Positions 6,550-11,997 of a stretch of 11,997 nt of DNA are shown piece after piece; positions within the stretch are counted from its first letter, which is position 1, and the number at the start of each line of letters is the position of its first letter. A program made the position numbers and the translations under genes. A model generated the notes under the pieces. The model did no database searches. It was not told where the DNA came from and saw only the letters and a list, made by a program, of their open reading frames with translations. The stretch comes from Ruminococcaceae bacterium UBA5401 (GTDB lineage: Bacteria > Bacillota > Clostridia > Oscillospirales > Acutalibacteraceae). The stretch lies in assembly GCA_002409675.1 (NCBI GenBank), contig DHOB01000054.1:1942-13938 (forward strand), read 5' to 3'.

Positions 6550-7071
6550 TCAGGAAGCCTTTTTCCGCACTTTATCAAGCGCCGTGATGCATGGCTGATA
6601 TAAAAACAGCGCGGAGACGAAATTGGCGGCCCCGTGCATAAGGTCGAACGCAATGCCGCTCACCAGGTAGGTGAGCGCATAAACCGGTCCGAACAGCAGC
6701 CACTTGATGCCTGCGGAAGGGATATCGAACAGCAGGCCGAACAGCCCGAGAAGCGCTGCCGCCCTGAATTCATTCTGCTTTTTCCCCAGAAAGATGCGGG
6801 TCAGAACGGTAAGGAGCGGCCAGTTGATATAATAAAGCGCGATCCAGTCGCCCGCACCGTAATAAGAGCTTTCAAAAACGGTAAGCGTCGTAAAGACAAG
6901 CGCACAGAGAACCCCGCGCTTCAGTCCCATCACCACGGTGAATGTGCAAAGCAGCAGCGAAACGAGCTCGACGTTCGCTATGGGCGCCAGAACAATCTTA
7001 ACGGCAAAGGTCATGGCGGCCCAGAGGCCGATCAATGCTGCGTCGAGCAGGCCCAGCTTTTTGCACTTCAT
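6550..7071 (-). CDS. ECF transporter S component-like membrane protein
   Basis: A 173-residue hydrophobic protein with about six predicted membrane segments (roughly 8-28, 33-49, 52-66, 78-96, 102-117, and 124-158 as one or two). The size, the helix density, the basic ends and the DWIALYYINWP loop are like ECF-transporter substrate-binding (S) components. These bind a vitamin and dock on the shared EcfA-EcfA'-EcfT energising module. No energising genes are in the window, as expected for group II systems where that module is shared. The ATG overlaps the stop of the DUF4430 gene (ATGA, 7068-7071), so the two are translationally coupled. That pairing makes a corrinoid or related ligand plausible, but the substrate is not proven. 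The C-terminus ends normally just before the IS remnant. Confidence 0.72.
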   Translation of the reverse strand: MKCKKLGLLDAALIGLWAAMTFAVKIVLAPIANVELVSLLLCTFTVVMGLKRGVLCALVFTTLTVFESSYYGAGDWIALYYINWPLLTVLTRIFLGKKQNEFRAAALLGLFGLLFDIPSAGIKWLLFGPVYALTYLVSGIAFDLMHGAANFVSALFLYQPCITALDKVRKKAS

Positions 7072-7460
7072 AGCGGGGTAAGTGTAAACGTTATTTTGCT
7101 CTTATCCTTCAGGGGAAGTTCGGAAACACCCTGGGCGGCGTCTTTGCCATCCACCTTGATGTTGTAATACTCTTTTTTTGGATCAGCCCGGATTCCGAGC
7201 AGGCCGGCGACAAATTTTCCGTATGGCCCGTTTTCCATTTCGGGCTTCAGGTCTTTTTTTTCGTCTTCCAGCAGATCCGCCATAAAAGCCCGCTCCGTCC
7301 TGTAGGTAAACGATTTGTTGACACCCTCTTTTTCCGCGACTACCTGCACGGTGACCGTTTTTTCAGCCGGCTGAGCCTTTGGCGCAAAAAAGGCAAAAGA
7401 TAAGCCTGCCAGCAGAGCCGCTGCTATCACGGCTGCAGCAACGAGTATTTTCTTCCTCAT
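7068..7460 (-). CDS. Membrane-anchored DUF4430 (transcobalamin-like) protein
   Basis: A 130-residue protein with a lysine start (MRKK), a single hydrophobic segment (about 5-25) ending near FFAPKAQPAE, and an exported domain. No lipobox cysteine is present, so it is either an anchored or a secreted protein. Residues about 36-130 fit DUF4430, the fold related to the C-terminal beta domain of transcobalamin and intrinsic factor. The visible elements are MADLLEDEK, ENGPYGKFVAGLLGI, EYYNIKVDGKDAAQGV and the final KITFTLT strand. The family is often found with uptake genes in Firmicutes, and a ligand-capture role outside the cell is inference. The ribosome binding site is a weak GGGGAAA about ten bases before the ATG. 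The gene lies 50 bases after the radical SAM gene and overlaps the S-component gene by 4. Confidence 0.8.
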   Translation of the reverse strand: MRKKILVAAAVIAAALLAGLSFAFFAPKAQPAEKTVTVQVVAEKEGVNKSFTYRTERAFMADLLEDEKKDLKPEMENGPYGKFVAGLLGIRADPKKEYYNIKVDGKDAAQGVSELPLKDKSKITFTLTPL

Positions 7461-7510
7461 TTTTATTTTCCCCGGCTTTTAAAGCCTGGCCTCGAGTTTA
7501 TCGGCAGGCG

Positions 7511-8890
7511 TCACATGTATTCCGGAAGTTTCCCCGCCGGCAAATGTTTCAAACGGTACAAACTGGTGTGCCTGCCGAAGCGGGCAACCAGGTTTAAGGC
7601 AAATACGCCTATTTTGACCACAAACGAAAATGCAATGCGGCGCAGCCCGAAATTTGCGCCGAAAATTTTCCAGATTCGGAACGACGAAAAGAAAGTGTAG
7701 AATCGCTTCACGGCTTTGAAAAACAGCTCCTGCAATTCCCACGGCGTCATCGTCTTTGGCAGAAATGTCACGTTCATCATGTCAAACAGGCTCCAGTCCT
7801 CCGTCAGGACTCTGCCTTCTTTTTTGTACTGCCTGTAGACGGCGGTTCCGGGAAACGGCGTCAGAATCGCGGGCTGAAGCTGATAGGCGTTGATTTTTTT
7901 GGAAAATTCCACGCCTTTGAGGATATCTTCCTGCCGATCCGTATCAATCCCGAGCACGATGCTCGCAATCAGGCGGATTTTATGCTTTGCGAGCGCGGCC
8001 GCGCACCGCTTGATATCTGCGACCTTCTGATGCTTATTGATTTCGTCGAGCGATTGCTGGTTGAGCGATTCAATCCCGACAAGCGCCCGCGTCAGATGCG
8101 CTTTTTGAAGCAGGCCGAGAAGTTCGTCGTCGTTCGCCATATCGGTCCTGCCGAAGAAAAACGTCTCCCGAAACACGAGATTTTCCCGAATCATCCGTCG
8201 GCAGATCTCTTTTGCCCGCTCCTTATTCGCCGTAAAATTATCATCCTCGAAATTCATATACTTGAACCCGAGGCTTTTGTAGTACCGAAGCTCATCCATC
8301 ACGCTGTCGATGCTTCTCTCTCTGTAAGGGTGGAACATCCGCGAAGTTGTGCAGAAAGAACAGCAGAACGGGCAGCCGCGCGTCGACATCACATTGGCGC
8401 AGTCGCAGCGGGTCTTCAGGATGGAATAATCCGGGAACGGCGCATCGTCAAGATCCTTTAGGCAGGGGGCGTGAATGATCTTTTTCGTATTACGCCCTTC
8501 AACTGCGTCGAGAATCACGGTTTCTCCCTCGCCGACAATCACCTGATCCGCATGCTGCAGCGCTTCTTGAGGCAGTACGCTCGCGTGCATGCCTCCGATT
8601 AGGATGCGCGCGTTCGATTCCCGATGAAGCATATCGGCGAGCTCGTAGGCCCTCGGGGCGTTCGATGTCATCGTATAGAGGCAAAAGACATCGGCGTCGA
8701 GCAGCTTTGAATAATCCACGTCGGCGTAAAGTTCCTCATATACCGACACATCGTGCCCTGCGTCTTTCAGAATGTGGCCGAGGATCAGAGGCCCTGTGAT
8801 GGCGTTTGGATGGCCGTAAACCAGATTGCCGATTCTGTACAGTCTCTTTCTGCGCACCTTACTGGCAGGCGTAATGAAAACAACTTTCAT
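7511..8890 (-). CDS. B12-binding domain radical SAM enzyme, substrate unknown
   Basis: A 459-residue protein with an N-terminal Rossmann-like B12-binding domain (about 1-135; segment ARILIGGMHASVLP at 94-107, then GEGE). It lacks the DxHxxG motif, as many class B enzymes do. The radical SAM TIM barrel has the cluster motif C-x3-C-x2-C at Cys173, Cys177 and Cys180, with conserved blocks YMNFEDDNF, GIESLNQQSLDEINK and PFPGTAVY. A C-terminal extension (about 375-459) is rich in aromatic and basic residues and weakly hydrophobic near 430. Such enzymes catalyse methylations, ring rearrangements or cofactor and lipid modification; nothing in the sequence fixes the substrate. ATG 8890 was chosen over the in-frame GTG at 8905 because GAAGGGATT lies just before it and the family starts MKVVFITP. 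It is the first gene of a three-gene unit. Confidence 0.88.
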   Translation of the reverse strand: MKVVFITPASKVRRKRLYRIGNLVYGHPNAITGPLILGHILKDAGHDVSVYEELYADVDYSKLLDADVFCLYTMTSNAPRAYELADMLHRESNARILIGGMHASVLPQEALQHADQVIVGEGETVILDAVEGRNTKKIIHAPCLKDLDDAPFPDYSILKTRCDCANVMSTRGCPFCCSFCTTSRMFHPYRERSIDSVMDELRYYKSLGFKYMNFEDDNFTANKERAKEICRRMIRENLVFRETFFFGRTDMANDDELLGLLQKAHLTRALVGIESLNQQSLDEINKHQKVADIKRCAAALAKHKIRLIASIVLGIDTDRQEDILKGVEFSKKINAYQLQPAILTPFPGTAVYRQYKKEGRVLTEDWSLFDMMNVTFLPKTMTPWELQELFFKAVKRFYTFFSSFRIWKIFGANFGLRRIAFSFVVKIGVFALNLVARFGRHTSLYRLKHLPAGKLPEYM

Positions 8891-8932
8891 GCCAATCCCT
8901 TCCACTGCAAAGAGTACGATGTCAATCCCTTC
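8889..8932 (-). repeat. Direct repeat in the radical SAM leader
   Basis: A 14-base sequence ATG-pyrimidine-CAATCCCTTC (+ strand) occurs at 8889-8902 and again at 8919-8932, 30 bases apart, with one mismatch. On the coding strand each copy reads GAAGGGATTG. The proximal copy is the ribosome binding site of the radical SAM gene. Confidence 0.7.
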
Positions 8933-8946
8933 ATAAAATCATCCTA

Positions 8947-8975
8947 ATTATAGCGCTTGCGGGATAAAGCGGCAA
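8947..8975 (-). promoter_or_regulatory. Sigma-A promoter of the radical SAM / DUF4430 / ECF-S operon
   Basis: On the - strand TTGCCG (8970-8975) and a perfect TATAAT (8947-8952) are separated by 17 bases. Transcription would start near 8939-8940, about 50 bases before the radical SAM start codon. No B12 riboswitch fits in so short a leader. Confidence 0.75.
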
Positions 8976-9009
8976 GTCCAACATTCTGAACCTTTGTGTT
9001 TGACAGACC

Positions 9010-9068
9010 CGCGCCTGTTGTGTTTGCGTTCCGGCGCCGCAGAAAAACAGCGCATGAAGACAGGCGCG
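9010..9068. repeat. Long-loop inverted repeat between the two minus-strand units
   Basis: CGCGCCTGT at 9010-9018 is perfectly complementary to ACAGGCGCG at 9060-9068, with a 41-base loop. It lies just after the CoA-transferase gene, where no standard T-tailed terminator is visible, so it may shape the 3' end of that transcript. The role is unproven. Confidence 0.4.
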
Positions 9069-9090
9069 CAGCCGGGGGAGGGGTGGCCGT

Positions 9091-10650
9091 TCAGCCTTTC
9101 AGGCCCATTTTTTCATCCCGAAAAATCCGCTCGTCCATCTGCTTGAAGTCGGGCGCGAGAGGCGGCTTTTCCGGCATGTGCGCGAAGATGTCTTTTTCCA
9201 GGTCGATGCCGGGGGCCGCCTCGCAGAGGACCAGGCCCTTTTCCGTCAGGCGGAAGACGGCCCGCTCGGTGATGTACAGGACGGGCAGGCGGTTTTTGAG
9301 CGCCGTCTCGGCGCTGAACGTAATCTGCTGCACCTTTTTGCAGAACTTGTCGATTTTGCCTTCCCGCACGATGTGCAGCTTTCCGTCCCCGGCCTTCACG
9401 ACCAGACCGCCCGCCGTGAACGTGCCGCAGAAATACACCCGCTTGGTGTTCTGCGTGATGTCGATGAAGCCGCCGCAGCCCGGCAGGCGGTCGGCAAACT
9501 GGGAGACGTTCACGTCCCCTTTCAGGTCGCCTTCGGCAAAGCCGACGAACGCCTGGTCCAGCCCGCCCCCGTCGTAGAAATCGAACATGGAAGCCATGGT
9601 CACCATGCAGGAAGGGTTCAGGCTGACGCCGAAATCCAGCCCGCTCTGCGGGCTGCCGCCGAACAGCCCGTCTTCCACCGTCAGCGTGAAGCGGTCAGTG
9701 ATGCCCTCTTCGGCCGCCACCAGAGAGATGTATTCGGGGATGCCGACGCCCAGGTTCACGACCCCACCGGTCTGCAGCTCCATCGCGGCGCGCCGGCCGA
9801 TGATTTTTTTGCTGCTCAGCGGCACGGGCTTTGATTCCGCGATGCTCATCCGGTGCTCCCCCGAAAATCCGGGGTTGTACTGCGTGCCGAAGTTCTGCAT
9901 GCAGTATTTGAGGTCGCTCGCCACGACCACGGAGTCCACGAGGACGCCGGGGATTTCCACCTTGCGCGGGTTGAGCGAGCCGGATTTCACCACGTTCTGG
10001 ACCTGCACCAGCACTTTTCCGCCGGAATTCTTGCAGGCCATCGCCAAATCCAGCGATTCGGCCCTGACCCCCTCGCGCTCAAACGAGATGTTCCCGTCCT
10101 CGTCGGCGTAGGTGCCGGCAATCAGCGCGAAATCGATCGGGACGCTTTTATAGAACAGCAGATCTTCCCCGTTCAGATGGACGAGCTGGACCAGGTCTTC
10201 GCAGCGGCGGGTGCGCTCGTTCATTTTGCCGCCGGAAACGCGCGGGTCCACAAACGTCCCGAGGCCCACGCGCGTCAGCACGCCCGGCTGATGCGCCGCA
10301 GCCGCCCGCAGCATCCCCGCCATCACACCCTGGGGGAGGTCGTAGGTCTCAATCTTGTTCTGGGCGGTGAGCGCCCCGACTTTGCGCGCCATGCCGTAGT
10401 GCCCGCCGATTGTGCGGCGCAGCAGCTTTTCGTGCGCCAGATGCTGAAGGCCCTTGGTCTTGTTGTCGCCCTGAGCCGCGCAGAAAAACAGGGTCAGACC
10501 CTCCGGCTTTCCGGTCTCTAAGAAGCGGTTCTCCAGCTCCTGCGCGATTTCTTCCGGGAAAGCGGTGCCCATGAACCCGTTGGTTCCCACGGTCGCCCCG
10601 TCCGGAATCATCCGGGCGGCTTCCTTCGCCGTAATGATTTTAACCGCCAT
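9091..10650 (-). CDS. Acyl-CoA:acetate/propionate CoA-transferase (Pct/YdiF type, fused subunits)
   Basis: A 519-residue family I CoA-transferase in which the alpha-like (about 1-270) and beta-like (about 280-519) halves are fused, as in propionate CoA-transferases. It moves CoA between short-chain acyl-CoA and a free acid through a glutamyl-CoA intermediate. The N-terminal half begins with AKEAARMIPDGATVGTNGF, normal for the family, and IAGTYADEDGN (177-187) is in place. In the second half VNLGVGIPE precedes the catalytic Glu326 in TVEDG, followed by LFGGSPQSGLDFG. Fermentative Clostridia use such enzymes in propionate, butyrate or longer-chain acid formation; the exact substrate cannot be read from sequence. 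The ATG at 10650 follows GGAGGG with 7-base spacing. It is a single-gene unit with its own strong promoter. Confidence 0.92.
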   Translation of the reverse strand: MAVKIITAKEAARMIPDGATVGTNGFMGTAFPEEIAQELENRFLETGKPEGLTLFFCAAQGDNKTKGLQHLAHEKLLRRTIGGHYGMARKVGALTAQNKIETYDLPQGVMAGMLRAAAAHQPGVLTRVGLGTFVDPRVSGGKMNERTRRCEDLVQLVHLNGEDLLFYKSVPIDFALIAGTYADEDGNISFEREGVRAESLDLAMACKNSGGKVLVQVQNVVKSGSLNPRKVEIPGVLVDSVVVASDLKYCMQNFGTQYNPGFSGEHRMSIAESKPVPLSSKKIIGRRAAMELQTGGVVNLGVGIPEYISLVAAEEGITDRFTLTVEDGLFGGSPQSGLDFGVSLNPSCMVTMASMFDFYDGGGLDQAFVGFAEGDLKGDVNVSQFADRLPGCGGFIDITQNTKRVYFCGTFTAGGLVVKAGDGKLHIVREGKIDKFCKKVQQITFSAETALKNRLPVLYITERAVFRLTEKGLVLCEAAPGIDLEKDIFAHMPEKPPLAPDFKQMDERIFRDEKMGLKG

Positions 10651-10671
10651 GCTGTTTCCCTCCGACGAAAT

Positions 10672-10690
10672 TTGGAATGTATGCTTCCAA
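10672..10690. promoter_or_regulatory. Inverted repeat in the CoA-transferase leader, possible operator
   Basis: TTGGAA, seven bases, TTCCAA form a perfect 6+7+6 inverted repeat. It lies between the predicted transcription start (about 10712, - strand) and the ribosome binding site of the CoA-transferase gene, a position where a bound repressor could block transcription. No regulator gene lies next to it. Confidence 0.4.
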
Positions 10691-10718
10691 GATTGTTAAG
10701 AATATATCAGTACCTGTC

Positions 10719-10748
10719 ATTATAGCATAAACGGGGGCGCGGGTACAA
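10719..10748 (-). promoter_or_regulatory. Extended -10 sigma-A promoter of the CoA-transferase gene
   Basis: On the - strand TTGTAC (10743-10748) and a perfect TATAAT (10719-10724) are separated by 18 bases, and TGC directly precedes the -10 box. This is a strong promoter pattern, about 70 bases upstream of the start codon. Confidence 0.75.
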
Positions 10749-10824
10749 GAAGTTTCTTTTTGCCGCATCTTTAATTCCTGCGGGGCGGCGCCGGGTCTGT
10801 AAAAATATGCCTTCCACCATTTTC

Positions 10825-10853
10825 TTGACAGAAAACGGTTAAAAAAATATAAT
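10825..10853 (+). promoter_or_regulatory. Consensus sigma-A promoter of the GH25 lysozyme gene
   Basis: TTGACA (10825-10830) and TATAAT (10848-10853) are both perfect, with the ideal 17-base spacer, which contains a run of seven A. The expected leader is about 80 bases. It is divergent from the CoA-transferase promoter, with about 75 bases between the two -35 boxes. Confidence 0.88.
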
Positions 10854-10939
10854 AGATATTGTGAATCTGCCTATTTTCGACACGGTGCTTCAGGGCAGCC
10901 GGCGAATCGGGAATTTTTCCGGGAATTGGAGGAATCGCA

Positions 10940-11997
10940 TTGTTAAAAAAAATAGGGACGATGCTTCTCGCCGTGGCCTTCGCCGCGCTGATGGCCGTCG
11001 CTCCTGCGTTTGCACAGGAGGGTGACTGGCTGAGCGATTCGACGCTGAAGATGGAGCAGGGCCAGACAGCCAAAATCACGGCCTACTGCGGTTCAGCACC
11101 CGCGAGCGGCGTGTTCTGGTCTTCTTCCGACCCGTCCGCCGTAATGGTCGACGGGTGGGGCACCGTGACGGCCGAGCGCAACGGGCGCAGCGTCGTGACC
11201 GCCAGGTTCCCCGACGGCAACCAGCGCTCGTGTACTGTGTATGTCGGCAAGCAAGGCGTGGCGCGCGGCATCGACATCTCCCACTGGCAGCCCGACGTGG
11301 ACTTCACGGCCGTGCGCAACGACGGCATCCAGTTCGCAATGCTCAAAGCGACTGAGGGCGTGGACTATGTCGACGACAAATTTACAGACCACGCTTCCGC
11401 GGCGCTGGCGGCCGGGCTGCCGATCGGCGCGTACCACTTTCTGCGCGCGGGCGATGCGGCGGCCCAGGCCGACGATTTTCTGGAGGCCATCCGCCCCTAC
11501 TCGATTACATACCCCGTGGCCTGCGATGTGGAAAACAAGCCCGGAACGACGGAACTTTCCAGTATGGGGCGCGACAAGCTGACCGACATGGTGCTGGAAT
11601 TTTGCGCGCGCGTCAAGGCGGCGGGCTACAAGCCCGTGGTTTACAGCAACTACAACTGGCTTTACGGGGCCAAATATCTCGACGCGGACTGCATCCGCGC
11701 GGCCGGGTACGGCATCTGGATGGCCTGGTACAGCAATGCGACGCCGGAAGACACCGACCGCTCTTCCCTGTGCGACATATGGCAGTATGCTTCGGACGGC
11801 CATGTGGACGGCATCGACGGCCTTGTGGACATGGATGTGAGCTATGTGGACTATACCGGCACCGGGACCCAGCCGTCCGAGCCGCTCAGCCCGGCACCGA
11901 CGACGATACAGTCCGACACGCCCTCCACCCTCACGATGGAAAAGGGCGCGACCTATCAGTTCAAGCTCACGGGGGCGGCGGGCGTCCCCTATACTTT
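10940..11997 (+). CDS. Secreted GH25 lysozyme with Ig-like domains, 3' end outside window
   Basis: The frame is open for 352 codons to the window edge. TTG at 10940 is the start, with GGAGG at 10928-10932, 7 bases upstream. An in-frame ATG at 10961 would cut the signal peptide and has no such site. Residues 1-25 are a signal peptide (LKK, a hydrophobic core, cleavage after AFA). Residues about 33-105 form a bacterial Ig-like (Big_2) domain: TLKMEQGQTAKITA, then VFWSSSDPSAVMVDGWGTVTA. The GH25 catalytic domain follows (about 108-305), with GIDISHWQ (Asp112), CDVEN (Asp196, Glu198) and DMDVSY (Asp297, Asp299). This is the muramidase active-site pattern, cleaving the bond between MurNAc and GlcNAc in peptidoglycan. 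A Pro/Ser/Thr linker leads to a second Ig-like domain from about 332 (STLTMEKGATYQFKL). It may remodel the organism's own wall or attack that of others. Confidence 0.92.
   Translation, partial: MLKKIGTMLLAVAFAALMAVAPAFAQEGDWLSDSTLKMEQGQTAKITAYCGSAPASGVFWSSSDPSAVMVDGWGTVTAERNGRSVVTARFPDGNQRSCTVYVGKQGVARGIDISHWQPDVDFTAVRNDGIQFAMLKATEGVDYVDDKFTDHASAALAAGLPIGAYHFLRAGDAAAQADDFLEAIRPYSITYPVACDVENKPGTTELSSMGRDKLTDMVLEFCARVKAAGYKPVVYSNYNWLYGAKYLDADCIRAAGYGIWMAWYSNATPEDTDRSSLCDIWQYASDGHVDGIDGLVDMDVSYVDYTGTGTQPSEPLSPAPTTIQSDTPSTLTMEKGATYQFKLTGAAGVPYT

Noticed and set aside
8889..8932. CRISPR-like repeat
   Set aside because: There are only two 14-base copies 30 bases apart, no further units and no cas genes.
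8891..9090. Cobalamin riboswitch upstream of the radical SAM operon
   Set aside because: The leader from the predicted promoter is only about 50 bases, and no B12-box-like sequence was seen in either strand of the gap.
11093..11803. A 236-codon open frame on the minus strand opposite the lysozyme gene
   Set aside because: The plus strand encodes the GH25 active-site motifs; the opposite frame is a GC-driven shadow.

Overview
The window looks like a chromosomal segment of a spore-forming, GC-rich member of the Clostridia, with Oscillospirales or Ruminococcaceae-like relatives the best guess. The evidence is an alpha/beta-type small acid-soluble spore protein, the order yqeG-aroQ-efp-(CD1247-like zinc-ribbon protein), purine-rich GGAGG-type ribosome binding sites throughout, and high GC coding sequence (hand counts of sample 60-base lines give about 63-70%). 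Genus assignment is inference.

Left part (1-5875, all + strand). rpsU ends in a clear intrinsic terminator, followed at once by yqeG and aroQ. Then come efp with its own likely promoter and a CD1247-type acidic zinc-ribbon protein closed by a strong terminator. A large membrane-anchored nucleotide-sugar 4,6-dehydratase follows, then a NYN/OST-HTH RNA-binding or nuclease protein, then an SASP gene with a possible forespore promoter and a terminator. Translation, shikimate pathway, cell-surface sugar and spore functions lie side by side, mostly as separate small units.

Middle part (about 5990-8976, - strand). A decayed IS256-family transposase fragment lies next to a three-gene operon reading right to left: a B12-binding radical SAM enzyme, a membrane-anchored DUF4430 protein and an ECF-type S-component-like membrane protein. 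A TTGCCG-17-TATAAT promoter drives it. This block has visibly lower GC (about 52% in sampled lines) than its flanks, so it may be acquired. Its gene content suggests a corrinoid-linked or other small-molecule uptake and modification unit; the substrate is unproven.

Right part (9091-11997). A single-gene unit for an acetate/propionate-type acyl-CoA transferase lies on the - strand with a strong extended -10 promoter and an inverted repeat in its leader. Divergent from it is a secreted GH25 lysozyme with a leading Ig-like domain, a TTG start and a perfect-consensus sigma-A promoter; it runs off the right edge.

No gap between annotated genes exceeds 300 bases. The larger ones are 2520-2758 (terminator and promoter), 5812-6046 (terminator, then the presumed IS end), 8891-9090 (promoter, direct repeat, inverted repeat) and 10651-10939 (two divergent promoters). 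I saw no tRNA, rRNA, CRISPR array, riboswitch or origin.
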